Positions 17,520-26,270 of a DNA stretch of 64,000 nucleotides are shown here, piece after piece. Source of the stretch: JBEIFW01 sp046081125 (GTDB lineage Bacteria > Actinomycetota > Acidimicrobiia > Acidimicrobiales > Ilumatobacteraceae); the NCBI GenBank assembly GCA_046081125.1, contig JBJTVH010000125.1, positions 1-64,000 on the forward strand. Direction: 5' to 3'. The notes beneath the pieces were generated by a model. It was given only the letters and a program-made list of their open reading frames with translations. It had not been told where the DNA came from and did not search any database. Numbering within the stretch: the first letter of the stretch is position 1; each line of letters starts with the position of its first letter. A program made the position numbers and the translations under genes.

Positions 17520-18824
17520 GTGGACGCGCCGGCCGTGTGGAGGAACTGGGCCCGCAACCAGCGTGCCGTCCCGGCGTCGACCAGCCGGCCGGCCTCGGAG
17601 GAGGAGCTCGCCGCCGCGGTCCGGCGGGCGGCGGATCACGGCCGGGTCGTTCGGGTCGCGGGCAGCGGGCACAGCTTCACCGACACCGTGGTCACCGACG
17701 GCGAGCTGATCCTGCTCGACCGTTACGGCGAGGTCCTCGCCGTCGACCCCTCGGCGATGACGGTCACCGTGCAGGCCGGGATCCCGCTGCACCGGCTCAA
17801 CGCCGCCCTGCTCGCCCGAGGCCTCGCGCTGCCCAACCTCGGCGACATCGACCGCCAGACGATCGCCGGGGCGATCGCGACGGCGACCCACGGCACCGGG
17901 GTGCGCCATCACGGCATCGCCAGCCAGGTCGTCGGGCTGCGCCTCGTCGCCGGGGACGGCCGCATCGTCGCGTGCACCGCCGAGCAGGAGCCCGAGGTGT
18001 TCCACTGCGCTCGGGTCGGCCTCGGCGCGCTGGGGGTCGTATCGACGGTGACCCTCGCCGTGGTGCCTGCGTTCCACCTCCACGCCGTCGAGCGGGCTGC
18101 CGGCCTCGACGAGACGCTCGACGGCCTCGACGAGCTCCTCGCCCGTAACGAACACCTCGAGCTCTACTGGTTCCCGCACACCGACCGAACGCTGGTGAAG
18201 GCGAACAACCGGGTCGTCGACCGCCCGCCGGACCGGCCTCGCTGGCGGGAGGTGCTCGACGACGAGGTGCTCGCCAACGGTGTGTTCGGCCTCGGCTGCC
18301 GGCTCGGTGCCCTGTTCCCCGCCGTCGTCCCCAGCCTGGCTCGACTGGCCACGGCCGCCGTCGGGGCGGACTATGTCGACGACTCGGCCAAGGTGTTCAC
18401 CTCGCCGCGGCGAGTCCGCTTCCAGGAGCTCGAGTACTCGGTGCCGCTGGCGGCCGGGCCGGCGTGCCTGCGGGCCGTGTGCCGGCTCGTCGAGGCCCAC
18501 GACCGTCCGATCAGCTTCCCGGTCGAGATGCGGTTCCTCGCCGGTGACGACATCCCCCTGTCGACCGCCTACGGCGAGGCGCGCGCCTACCTGGCGTTGC
18601 ACACGTTCCGGGGTGCTCCCGACCCGGTGTACTTCCGGGAGGCCGAGGCGATCTTGCGGGACCACGCGGGGCGACCCCACTGGGGCAAGCTCCACAGCTG
18701 CCGGGCCGATGACCTGCGCCCCCGCTATCCCGAGTGGGAGCGGTTTCAGGCGGTGCGCGATCGGCTCGATCCCGACGGCCGCTTCCTCAACGACTACACG
18801 CGGCGGGTCCTCGTCAGCTCGTAG
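17520..18824 (+). CDS. FAD-linked D-arabinono/L-gulono-1,4-lactone oxidase-like oxidoreductase
   Basis: A 434-residue oxidoreductase of the vanillyl-alcohol-oxidase fold. The FAD domain (residues 10-180) has VRVAGSGHSFTDTVVTDGELI and the histidine-bearing GAIATATHGTGVRHHGIASQV. The C-terminal ALO domain ends with LHSCRADDLRPRYPEWERFQ and DPDGRFLNDYTRRVL. It most resembles actinobacterial L-gulono-1,4-lactone dehydrogenases or xylitol/alditol oxidases; substrate remains open. The GTG is chosen because TACGAT lies 6 bases upstream. Its 3' end overlaps the convergent methyltransferase gene by 31 bases. Confidence 0.88.
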   Translation: MDAPAVWRNWARNQRAVPASTSRPASEEELAAAVRRAADHGRVVRVAGSGHSFTDTVVTDGELILLDRYGEVLAVDPSAMTVTVQAGIPLHRLNAALLARGLALPNLGDIDRQTIAGAIATATHGTGVRHHGIASQVVGLRLVAGDGRIVACTAEQEPEVFHCARVGLGALGVVSTVTLAVVPAFHLHAVERAAGLDETLDGLDELLARNEHLELYWFPHTDRTLVKANNRVVDRPPDRPRWREVLDDEVLANGVFGLGCRLGALFPAVVPSLARLATAAVGADYVDDSAKVFTSPRRVRFQELEYSVPLAAGPACLRAVCRLVEAHDRPISFPVEMRFLAGDDIPLSTAYGEARAYLALHTFRGAPDPVYFREAEAILRDHAGRPHWGKLHSCRADDLRPRYPEWERFQAVRDRLDPDGRFLNDYTRRVLVSS

Positions 18825-19639
18825 CAGGCGATGGCCGCAGCCGCTGCGACGTTGAGCGAGTCGACCACGCCGCTCATCGGGATCCGGGCGACGACGTCGA
18901 CCGCGGCCAGGGTCTCGGGGGTCAGCCCGGGACCTTCGGACCCGAGCACGAGCGCCACGGGCTCGTCGCCGTCCAGCGCGAGGCGGTCGATCGGCGGCGC
19001 GTCCGGGGACGGGGTGAGCGCAACGATCGTGAAGCCGTGTGCGGCGAGCACCTGCAGGCCGGCGGGGAATCGTCCGGTGACGGCGTACGGCAATGTGTAC
19101 ACCTCGCCCATCGCCACCCGGGCGGCGCGCCGGTAGAGCGGGTCGCAGCAGGTGGGATCGAGCAGCAGCGCCTCCCAGCCCAGGGCGACCGCGCTGCGGG
19201 CGATGACCCCCAGGTTGGTGGGGTTGACCAGGTTCTCGAGCGCCACGACCCGCCGGCGGCCGGCGATCACCTCGGCGGGGGTCGGCACCGGCCGCCGGTC
19301 GAACGTGCCCAGGAGCCCCCGATGGAGGCGATAGCCGGTGATCCGCAGGACCACCTCGGGCCCGGCGGCGAACACCGGGCAGGTGAGCGGCAGCTCGGAA
19401 GGCAGCGGTTGGGTGCGGCGGGCGTCGATCAGCACCGCCCGCACGGAGTAGCCGGCCCGGAGGGCCCGGCTGAGCACGAGGTCGCCCTCGGCGACGAACA
19501 CGCCCGCCCGGTCGCCACCCTCGGCCTCCCGGCGCCGGCGCAGGTCATGGTCCCGCAGGCCGATGAAGTCGGCCACCCGCTCGTCGGCCGGGTCGGTGAT
19601 CTCGACGACCGGGCGCGGGCCGGTCGTCGACGGATTCAC
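18794..19639 (-). CDS. SpoU/TrmH-family RNA 2'-O-methyltransferase
   Basis: A SPOUT methyltransferase that probably 2'-O-methylates rRNA or tRNA with SAM. The N-terminal part (to about residue 100) is an RNA-binding substrate domain. The C-terminal trefoil-knot domain has VVALENLVNPTNLGVIARSA, LVLGSEGPGL and IPMSGVVDSLNVAAAAAIACYE, which are motifs 1-3. The chosen GTG at 19639 overlaps the glnE stop (GTGA), giving 281 residues and coupled translation. The frame is open for 15 more codons into glnE. Confidence 0.9.
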   Translation of the reverse strand: MNPSTTGPRPVVEITDPADERVADFIGLRDHDLRRRREAEGGDRAGVFVAEGDLVLSRALRAGYSVRAVLIDARRTQPLPSELPLTCPVFAAGPEVVLRITGYRLHRGLLGTFDRRPVPTPAEVIAGRRRVVALENLVNPTNLGVIARSAVALGWEALLLDPTCCDPLYRRAARVAMGEVYTLPYAVTGRFPAGLQVLAAHGFTIVALTPSPDAPPIDRLALDGDEPVALVLGSEGPGLTPETLAAVDVVARIPMSGVVDSLNVAAAAAIACYELTRTRRV

Positions 19640-22308
19640 GACGTCACGCGCCCGTAGAACAAGCGCTCCATGACGGTGCGGCACCGCCGTGTCACCCGCC
19701 GGTAGCGGTCGCGCAGCTCCACCGGGGTCGTCTCGAGGCTCCGGGCGAGGTGCGTCAGGGTCTGCGCGTCGGTCGGCAGTGCGTCACCCGGACCGCCGCG
19801 CACCAGCCAGAGCCGGTTGCGGGTCTGCTCGCAGAAGCGGTAGGCGGCCGCGAGGGTCTCGGCGTCGCTCGCCGACAGCACCTCGGCCGCTTCGAGCGCA
19901 GCGATCGCCTCCATCGTGCCCGTGGCCGCCACGCGGTGCTCGAGTTGCAGCAACTGCACCGTCCACTCGACGTCGCTCAACGAACCTCGACCGAGCTTGA
20001 GATGGAACTGGGGGTCTTCGCCCGCCGGGATCCGCTCGCGCTCGACCCGTGCCTTGATGCGTCGGATCTCGCGTCGGTCGTCCTCGCTGAGCCCCGGCGC
20101 CCAGACGAAGTCGCCGAGCAGGTCCATGAACAGCTGGCCGACCTCGGCGGTCCCGGCGACGGGGCGGGCGCGCAGCATGGCCTGGCGTTCCCAGACGAGG
20201 GCCCAGTCGCGGAAGTAGGTCTGGTACCCGCCGACGGTCCGAGCGAGCAGGCCCTGCTTGCCCTCGGGCCGCAGGTTGACGTCGACCTCCCACAGGCGGC
20301 TCGCCGGCTCGGCGCCCTGGATGACCTTTCGCAGGCCGGTGGCGATCCGCAGCGCCTCCTCGGCGTGGTCCGGCGAGCCCCCCTCGTAGACGAACAGGAC
20401 GTCGAGGTCGCTCGCGTAGGACAGCTCGGCGCCGCCGAAGCGGCCGAGCGCAACGATCGAGAACGGGATCGCAGGGTCGAGCCCGTCGAGCGCCACCTCG
20501 AGGACGGCTTCCGCGATCGCCGTGACGTCGGCGCCGACCTGGTCTACGTCGGCCTCGCCGAGCAGGTCCCGGGTGATCACCCCCAGCAGGTTTCGCTCCT
20601 TCCAGCGGCGCAGCGCCGCCTGGCGCCGCTCGGGTTCGGGGCGCAGCTCGAGCGACTTGCCGGCCGACGCCTCGAGCTGCTCGCGGTCCTTGGTGCGGAG
20701 CCGCTCGACGTCGGGGAGGCGGGCCACCACGTCCAGGTTGCGCTGCAGCATGTCCGACACCGTCCGGCTCGTGCCGACCAGCCGGCAGAGCCGCCGCGCC
20801 GCCTCGGGCGACTCCCGGAACATCCGGGTCAGCTCCTCGGCCCGGTACCGGTCGTCGACCAGCGTGCGCAGGCACAGCAGCCCGAGATCGGGATCGGGCG
20901 TGTCGGACAGCCACCCGAGCACGAGGGGGAGCATCTGCGCCATCAGGCGCGACGAGCGGGTGAGGCCATGGGTGAGCTCGCCGACCGCCTGGCGGGTGCG
21001 GGTGGAGTCCGAGAAGCCGAACGCGGCCAGGCGGGCCTCGGCGACGCCGGGGCGCACGAGGAACGTGTTCGAGGCGAACGCCTCGAGCAGCGGTCGGAAG
21101 TACAGCCGCTCGTGGATCGAGCGCACCGTCGCCTGGTGTTCGCCGAGCGCGGTCTCGAACGCCGACACCGCGCTCGCCTCGCCGGTGTCCCGCATGCCGA
21201 GCGTGCGCGCGATGCGGTCACGCTCGGCGAGCTCCAGCGGCACCGCGTACACCTGGGCACCGTCGTGTAGCTGGAGGCGATGTTCGAGCCGGCGCAGGAA
21301 CCCGTAGGCGTCGTAGAGCGCATCCGCGTCGTCGGGCTCCACGTATCCGGCGATGGCCAGTTCATCGAGCGCGTCGATCGTGGACGGCGACCGCAGGTCC
21401 GCATCGAGCCGACCATGGACGAGCTGCAGGAGTTGCACGGCGAACTCGATGTCGCGGATCCCGCCCCGCCCCCGCTTGACCTCCCGGTCGGTCAGCCCCT
21501 TGCGCGCGAGTTCTGCTTCCATGCGGGCCTTCAGGTGCCGGATCGATCGCAGGTCGTCGGCGGTGAAGGTCCGCTGCCAGAGCACTCGGGCCGCGGCCTC
21601 GTCGAACGTCGCCCCCAGGTCCGGGTCCCCGGCGGCGGCGCGGGCCTTGAGCAGCGCCTGGAACTCCCACGGCTCGGCCCACCGGTCCCAGTAGGCCCGG
21701 TACGACGCAAGGCTGTGCACGAGCGCCCCGTCCCGACCCTGGGGCCGCAGGTTGGCGTCGACTCGGAAGCAGTCCCGGGCGATCGCCATCACCCGGCGGG
21801 CGTCGCGCTCGAGCGCGCTCACGTCGCCCTCTCCGACGAACAGCACGTCGACGTCGCTCGCGTAGTTCAGCTCGTCGCCGCCGAGCTTGCCCATGCCGAT
21901 CACTGCCATCCGGCCGCCCGGCTCGGCGAGGCGGACCGCGGCCTCGAGCACATCCCGGGCGAGCACGGAGACCCCCCGGATCGTCGGCACCAGGGTGTCG
22001 CGATCGGTCAGGTCGCGTGCGGCGAGCCGCAGGTACTCCCGGTCCTTCCAGGCGCGCAGCTCCTCGGGTGACTCCGCCGCGCACGGCTCCCGGTCGTCGA
22101 GGCGGGCGAGCACCTCGACGAGGTGGGGATCGGCCTCGAGCTTGGTCGCCAGGTCGCGGGACGCGCCGACGACGGCGCACACGGTGGCGGCGAGATCGAG
22201 GTCGGTCAATCGGTCGCCGACTCGCTCGACGAGCCGCTCGAGGGTCACCCGCACGCGCGCCGGCGACGCCGAGAGGTCGGCCAGTTCGGACAGCGGCGCC
22301 GGGATCAC
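19636..22308 (-). CDS. glnE: Glutamine synthetase adenylyltransferase/deadenylylase GlnE
   Basis: GlnE attaches AMP to glutamine synthetase and removes it in response to nitrogen status. The 890-residue protein has the two expected nucleotidyltransferase domains: GMGKLGGDELNYASDVDVLF near residue 170 (deadenylylase half) and ALGRFGGAELSYASDLDVLF near 620 (adenylylase half), each with the metal-binding DVD or DLD. GRGGIRDIEF and GRGSLSDVEW follow each, as in the family. Start is GTG. It is divergent from nadE and coupled to the downstream RNA methyltransferase. Confidence 0.95.
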   Translation of the reverse strand: MIPAPLSELADLSASPARVRVTLERLVERVGDRLTDLDLAATVCAVVGASRDLATKLEADPHLVEVLARLDDREPCAAESPEELRAWKDREYLRLAARDLTDRDTLVPTIRGVSVLARDVLEAAVRLAEPGGRMAVIGMGKLGGDELNYASDVDVLFVGEGDVSALERDARRVMAIARDCFRVDANLRPQGRDGALVHSLASYRAYWDRWAEPWEFQALLKARAAAGDPDLGATFDEAAARVLWQRTFTADDLRSIRHLKARMEAELARKGLTDREVKRGRGGIRDIEFAVQLLQLVHGRLDADLRSPSTIDALDELAIAGYVEPDDADALYDAYGFLRRLEHRLQLHDGAQVYAVPLELAERDRIARTLGMRDTGEASAVSAFETALGEHQATVRSIHERLYFRPLLEAFASNTFLVRPGVAEARLAAFGFSDSTRTRQAVGELTHGLTRSSRLMAQMLPLVLGWLSDTPDPDLGLLCLRTLVDDRYRAEELTRMFRESPEAARRLCRLVGTSRTVSDMLQRNLDVVARLPDVERLRTKDREQLEASAGKSLELRPEPERRQAALRRWKERNLLGVITRDLLGEADVDQVGADVTAIAEAVLEVALDGLDPAIPFSIVALGRFGGAELSYASDLDVLFVYEGGSPDHAEEALRIATGLRKVIQGAEPASRLWEVDVNLRPEGKQGLLARTVGGYQTYFRDWALVWERQAMLRARPVAGTAEVGQLFMDLLGDFVWAPGLSEDDRREIRRIKARVERERIPAGEDPQFHLKLGRGSLSDVEWTVQLLQLEHRVAATGTMEAIAALEAAEVLSASDAETLAAAYRFCEQTRNRLWLVRGGPGDALPTDAQTLTHLARSLETTPVELRDRYRRVTRRCRTVMERLFYGRVTS

Positions 22309-22463
22309 AGGTGTACAGCTTGGCGCCGGGACCGGTCACGGTGCACGCAAGGTGCTGCGATGGCCTCGACCGGCGCGAGTCGCCTTGTAGCGTCACCGGC
22401 GGCCCTGCGCCCGGACCGTTCTCCCGAACGCCGTATCGGGGCCGTTCGACCGAGGAGCAAACG

Positions 22464-24179
22464 GTGCCCAGCCTGCGGATCGCCCTGTGCCAGCTCAACC
22501 TCCACGTCGGCGATCTCGCCGGGAACGTCCGGCGGATCCTGGGTGCCTATGAGCAGGCCGAGGCCGCGGGCTGCGACCTCGCCGTGTTCCCCGAACTTGC
22601 CGTGACCGGTTACCCGCCCGAGGACCTCGTCCTCAAGCCGGGGTTCGTCGCCGACAACGTCGCCGCACTCCACGAGGTTGCCGCCGCCACGGGGCGGTGC
22701 GCAGCGGTGGTCGGCTTTGTCGAGCCGGGACGGGACCTCCACAACGCCGCTGCGGTGTGCGCCGGCGGTGTCGTGCTCGGCACCTACCGCAAACAGGTGT
22801 TGCCGAACTACGCCGTGTTCGATGAGCAGCGAACCTTCGTGCCGGGAACCCAGCCGCCGCAGTTGTTCGTGGTGGGAGGGGTGAAGGTGGGGGTGTCGAT
22901 CTGCGAGGACGCCTGGAGCCCGACCGGTCCGATCCTGGCCCAGTCGGCCGGGGGCGCCGAGGTGATCGTGAACCTCAACGCCTCCCCGTACTACCGGGGC
23001 CGGGTGCTCGCCCGGGAACGCATGCTCGCCACCCGGGCCGCCGACGCGAGCTGTGCGGTCGTCTACGTGAACCTCGTCGGGGGTCAAGACGAGCTGGTCT
23101 TCGACGGCGGCTCCATGGTCCTCGACGCCGACGGCGAGCTGGTCGCCCGGGCCGGGCAGTTCGTCGAGGAGGTCGTCGTCGTCGACCTCGACGTTCGCCC
23201 CACGTTCCGCAAGCGGCTGATCGACCCGCGCGGGCGGACCACGGCGGCGCCGCTGGCCGAGACCGTCGTGTCCGACCCGGCGACGGGGCGCGACGGCCGG
23301 TACCCGCCCACCATGGCGTTGCTGGCCGAACCGGTGGCCGAGGTGTACGAGGCCCTCGTCGTCGGGCTGCGCGACTACGTGCGCAAGAACGGCTTCAGCG
23401 ACATGGTGGTCGGGTTGTCGGGCGGGATCGACTCGTCGCTGGTCGCGGCCATCGGCGCCGACGCGCTCGGCGCCGAGCGGGTGCACGGGGTGCTCATGCC
23501 GTCCCGGTATTCCTCGGACCATTCGGTGCTCGACGCCGAGGAACTGGCGCGCAACCTCGGTCTGGACGTGCGAACGATCCCGATCGAGGGCGTGTTCACG
23601 CCCTACCTCGAGCTGCTCGCCCCCTCGTTCCTGGGTCGGGCCCCGGATCTCACCGAGGAGAACCTGCAGAGCCGCATCCGAGGGATGCTGCTCATGGCGC
23701 TGTCCAACAAGTTCGGATGGTTGGTTGTCACCACGGGGAACAAGAGCGAGCTCGCCGTCGGGTACTCGACGTTGTACGGCGACTCGGCCGGCGGGTTCGC
23801 CGTGATCAAGGACGTGCCGAAGCTGCTCGTCTACGAGTTGTGTCGCCACGTGAACGACAAGGCTCGCCGCCCCGTGATCCCCGAGAGCGTGTTCACCAAG
23901 CCTCCGTCGGCCGAGTTGCGCCCCGACCAACGCGACGATCAGAGCCTGCCGCCCTACGAGGTGCTCGACGCGATCCTCGAGGCCTACGTCGAGGAGGACC
24001 GCACGGCGAGCGAGATCATCGCCGCCGGTCTGGCCGACGAGCCGACCGTGCGCCGCATCACCCGGCTCGTCGACCTCGCCGAATACAAGCGCCGCCAGAA
24101 CCCGCCCGGGGTCCGTGTGACGCCGAAGGCGTTCGGCAAGGACCGCCGCCTGCCGATCACCAACGGCTACCGGGGCTGA
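22464..24179 (+). CDS. nadE: Glutamine-dependent NAD+ synthetase
   Basis: NadE makes NAD+ from deamido-NAD+ using glutamine. The N-terminal nitrilase-like glutaminase domain has its triad: E44 in VFPELAVTGY, K110 in TYRKQVLPNY and C137 in SICEDAW. The C-terminal synthetase domain has the ATP loop GLSGGIDSSLVAAIGADALG near residue 310, and TTGNKSELAVGYSTLYGDSAG. Length 571 residues is typical of this single-chain type. The GTG at 22464 has GAGGAG 6 bases upstream; longer frames overlap the divergent promoter and glnE. Confidence 0.95.
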   Translation: MPSLRIALCQLNLHVGDLAGNVRRILGAYEQAEAAGCDLAVFPELAVTGYPPEDLVLKPGFVADNVAALHEVAAATGRCAAVVGFVEPGRDLHNAAAVCAGGVVLGTYRKQVLPNYAVFDEQRTFVPGTQPPQLFVVGGVKVGVSICEDAWSPTGPILAQSAGGAEVIVNLNASPYYRGRVLARERMLATRAADASCAVVYVNLVGGQDELVFDGGSMVLDADGELVARAGQFVEEVVVVDLDVRPTFRKRLIDPRGRTTAAPLAETVVSDPATGRDGRYPPTMALLAEPVAEVYEALVVGLRDYVRKNGFSDMVVGLSGGIDSSLVAAIGADALGAERVHGVLMPSRYSSDHSVLDAEELARNLGLDVRTIPIEGVFTPYLELLAPSFLGRAPDLTEENLQSRIRGMLLMALSNKFGWLVVTTGNKSELAVGYSTLYGDSAGGFAVIKDVPKLLVYELCRHVNDKARRPVIPESVFTKPPSAELRPDQRDDQSLPPYEVLDAILEAYVEEDRTASEIIAAGLADEPTVRRITRLVDLAEYKRRQNPPGVRVTPKAFGKDRRLPITNGYRG

Positions 24180-24182
24180 CCC

Positions 24183-24209
24183 CGAGCGGGCGGGAGCGCC
24201 GGCCGCTCG
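24183..24209. terminator. Possible nadE terminator stem
   Basis: CGAGCGG (24183-24189) and CCGCTCG (24203-24209) form a 7-base stem with a 13-base GC-rich loop just after the nadE stop. There is no U-run, so intrinsic termination is uncertain. Confidence 0.35.
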
Positions 24210-24221
24210 AGGTCGGTCGAT

Positions 24222-24252
24222 GCCGTGGTCAGTCGAAGCCGTGGTCAGTCGA
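24222..24252. repeat. Direct repeat at the 3' end of the metallopeptidase gene
   Basis: The 15-base unit gccgtggtcagtcga occurs twice, one base apart, spanning the stop codon of the minus-strand metallopeptidase gene. It looks like a local duplication that created a second copy of the 3' untranslated segment. Confidence 0.6.
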
Positions 24253-24745
24253 TGCCGCCGTCGTCCTCGCCCGACTTGGCGATGAGGTAGCCCTTGGCCC
24301 GCTCGGCGCGCGGGTGCCGGTTCACCACCGCCCAGAACGCCGGCGAGTGATCGGGGTGTACGAGGTGGGCGAGCTCGTGCACGATCACGACCTCGAGCAC
24401 CCAGTCCGGGAACGCGGCCAGGGCGCGCGACAGGCGCACGGCGCCGGTGGCCGGGGTGCACGAGCCCCAGCGGTGCTCCATGTCGGCCCAGGCGATCGAG
24501 CATGCCCGGGGCAGCTCGTAGCGATCGGCCAACGTCGCCGCCCGGGCGGCGAGATCGATCCGATCCGACGATCGGCGCCGGTTCGTGCGCCGGGTGGCCT
24601 CGGCGACCCAGCGGGAGACCTCGGCGTCGGTGAGGCGGGCGGGCACCATCAGCACGATGGTGTCGCCGGTGACCCGCCAAGCGACCGTCTTGCGGCGGCG
24701 GGGGCTGCGTCGGACCTCGACGCGTAGGGGTGTCAGTTCGTTCAC
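24245..24745 (-). CDS. YgjP/SprT-like zinc metallopeptidase (DUF45)
   Basis: A 166-residue protein of the YgjP (DUF45, M48-like) family. The zinc site is VIVHELAHLVHPDHSPAFW: HELAH with the third histidine after PD. The upstream RWGSCTPATGAVRLSRALAAFP segment is diagnostic of the family. No signal peptide or membrane segment is visible, so it acts in the cytosol. The GTG overlaps the stop of the upstream histidine-phosphatase gene (GTGA). Substrate is unknown. Confidence 0.88.
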   Translation of the reverse strand: MNELTPLRVEVRRSPRRRKTVAWRVTGDTIVLMVPARLTDAEVSRWVAEATRRTNRRRSSDRIDLAARAATLADRYELPRACSIAWADMEHRWGSCTPATGAVRLSRALAAFPDWVLEVVIVHELAHLVHPDHSPAFWAVVNRHPRAERAKGYLIAKSGEDDGGID

Positions 24746-25338
24746 AACGCCTCCGGCGTGCTGATCCGGTCGTGATCGACGAGGACGAGCCGTTCCCCCG
24801 GGGTGATCCGGCCGGCCTCGACCGAGAACCACCGGCCCCCGAGGTTCGGGACCGGCTCGGGGACGAGGCCGACGTGGCGCTCCAGGTTGCGGATCAGCCC
24901 GCCGTGCGTGACGACCAGGACGGCGCCGTGGCCGCCCGTGTGCTCGTGCACGTCGGCGATCGCTGCGACCGCCCGGGCGACCACCGACTCGGCGGCCTCG
25001 AACCCGGGAGGCATCCGCTGCTCGGCGAGCCAGCCGGGCCAGCGGGCCTCGATCTCCGGGCGGGTGAGGCCGGTCCACTCACCGGCGTCGGTCTCGACGA
25101 GGCGGTGGTCGGTGGCGACGGGACCGACGCCGAGCGAGTCGGCGAGGATCGTCGCCGTCTGGAGCGCCCGCACCAGCGGGCTGGTCCACACGTCGTCCAC
25201 CAGGCCGAGCGCATCGACCGCAGCTCGGGCCTGTGCCTGGCCAAGCGACGACAGCGGGGGATCGGCGCGGCCCTGCCAGCGGCCTTCGGCGTTCCAGGTG
25301 GATTGACCGTGGCGGACGAGCAGGATGCGCAGGCTCAT
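24742..25338 (-). CDS. Histidine phosphatase family protein (phosphoglycerate mutase-like)
   Basis: A 198-residue member of the branch-1 histidine phosphatases. The phosphohistidine motif is LLVRHGQSTWN near residue 8, and the second catalytic histidine is in VVTHGGLIRN. Length and the WQGRADPPLSSLGQAQA segment fit the cobC/GpmB-like broad-specificity phosphatase group rather than glycolytic phosphoglycerate mutase. The ATG at 25338 gives the family N-terminus; a TACCCT box lies 10 bases upstream. It is coupled to the downstream metallopeptidase gene. Confidence 0.88.
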   Translation of the reverse strand: MSLRILLVRHGQSTWNAEGRWQGRADPPLSSLGQAQARAAVDALGLVDDVWTSPLVRALQTATILADSLGVGPVATDHRLVETDAGEWTGLTRPEIEARWPGWLAEQRMPPGFEAAESVVARAVAAIADVHEHTGGHGAVLVVTHGGLIRNLERHVGLVPEPVPNLGGRWFSVEAGRITPGERLVLVDHDRISTPEAL

Positions 25339-25383
25339 GACGCAGCGGAGGGTACCGGCGGGGTGTGGCACTACGCTGGCGAG

Positions 25384-25632
25384 GTGGCCGTGCTCCGCCT
25401 GTTCGCCGGCGCCCGCGAGGCGGCCGGCGCTGCTCGTGTCGAGGTGGACGGCGACGACGTCGCCGCTGTTCTCGACGCTGCGGTCGGCCGCTTCGGCGAG
25501 CGGTTCGCTGCCGTGCTCGCCACGAGCAAGGTGTGGGTGAACGGGGAGCCGGCCGACCGCACACACCCCGTCTCGCCACGCGACGAGGTCGCCGTGCTAC
25601 CACCCGTGTCGGGCGGAGCGGTGGCGACCTAG
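25384..25632 (+). CDS. moaD: MoaD/ThiS-family sulfur carrier with residues after the Gly-Gly
   Basis: An 82-residue beta-grasp protein starting VAVLRLFAGAREAAGAARVE, typical of MoaD, the small subunit of molybdopterin synthase. Such proteins normally end in Gly-Gly, which is adenylated and thiocarboxylated. Here PPVSGG (G77-G78) is followed by AVAT before the stop, so the diglycine is not terminal. The tail would have to be removed, or this is a paralogue used differently. TACGCT lies 6 bases before the GTG, so it is probably leaderless. No moaE is in the window. Confidence 0.82.
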   Translation: MAVLRLFAGAREAAGAARVEVDGDDVAAVLDAAVGRFGERFAAVLATSKVWVNGEPADRTHPVSPRDEVAVLPPVSGGAVAT

Positions 25633-25641
25633 GCTTCGCCC

Positions 25642-26178
25642 ATGGATCTGGCCGACGTGGACCTCGTTGCCGAGCCCGGCTACCTGGACGGACTGACCTC
25701 GTGGCCGATCGAGGAGGTGCGCCGCCGGCGCACCGAGTGCCAGCGGCTCGAGGACGCCACCTCCTACCTGCGTCGGCTGGTCCAGGGTCGGCTCGACATC
25801 GTCCGGGCCGCCCTGGCCCGCCGGGCCGGCGATCGGCGGGTGTTCACCCTCGCCGATCTGATCACCGAGCTCCCCGACACCCTCGGTGACCGTCTCGTCG
25901 CCCCCGGACGGGGGAACCAGCCGCCCCACGTGCTCGTCCCGCCCGACCTGCCCGATCTCACCGCCGAACTCGACGCCGTGTGCGATCCCACGGTCCTGGC
26001 CGATCTGGCGCAGGTGCCCATCGAGGTCGTCACGGCGCTCGAAGCGGCGCTCGCCGGGCTCGAACGCGTCGTGTCCGCTCGCCGACGTCTGCTGTTCGAC
26101 CGGATCGACGCCATGGCGGCCGAACTGACCCGGCGTTACCGCAGCGGCGAGGCCTCGATCGACTCGTTGCTGGGCTGA
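25642..26178 (+). CDS. rsiG: RsiG-like c-di-GMP-binding anti-sigma factor
   Basis: RsiG sequesters the sigma factor WhiG when loaded with c-di-GMP in Streptomyces. Its ligand signature is E(X)3S(X)2R(X)3Q(X)3D. Residues 37-52 match exactly: E37, S41, R44, Q48, D52 in LEDATSYLRRLVQGRLD. A second copy in the C-terminal helix keeps E141, S145, R148 and D156 but has F152 for Q. The flanking IEEVRRRRTECQ helix also fits. Length is 178 residues. TAGGCT, which includes the moaD stop, lies 6 bases before the ATG. An EAL phosphodiesterase lies 19 kb away. WhiG is not in the window. Family call rests on the signature and layout. Confidence 0.8.
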   Translation: MDLADVDLVAEPGYLDGLTSWPIEEVRRRRTECQRLEDATSYLRRLVQGRLDIVRAALARRAGDRRVFTLADLITELPDTLGDRLVAPGRGNQPPHVLVPPDLPDLTAELDAVCDPTVLADLAQVPIEVVTALEAALAGLERVVSARRRLLFDRIDAMAAELTRRYRSGEASIDSLLG

Positions 26179-26211
26179 GCCCTCGGGGGTTGCCGGACCC
26201 CGGGTTGCTGG

Positions 26212-26253
26212 CCCGGGTGATCGGGCCCGGGTGATCGGGCCCGGGTGATCCGG
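26212..26253. repeat. Three 14-bp tandem repeats upstream of the XRE gene
   Basis: The unit cccgggtgatcggg occurs three times head to tail, the last with one change. The array ends 3 bases before a TACCCT -10 box and so covers the -35 region of the XRE gene. Evenly repeated sites at 14-base spacing look like an operator array, possibly autoregulatory. Confidence 0.7.
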
Positions 26254-26270
26254 CGGTACCCTGCCCGCCG

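Noticed and set aside
22305..24680. A 791-codon minus-strand open frame opposite nadE
   Set aside because: nadE on the plus strand has its full catalytic residues; the antisense frame has none and is His/Arg-rich.
26212..26253. CRISPR array
   Set aside because: The units are 14 bases, directly adjacent without spacers, and there are no cas genes.
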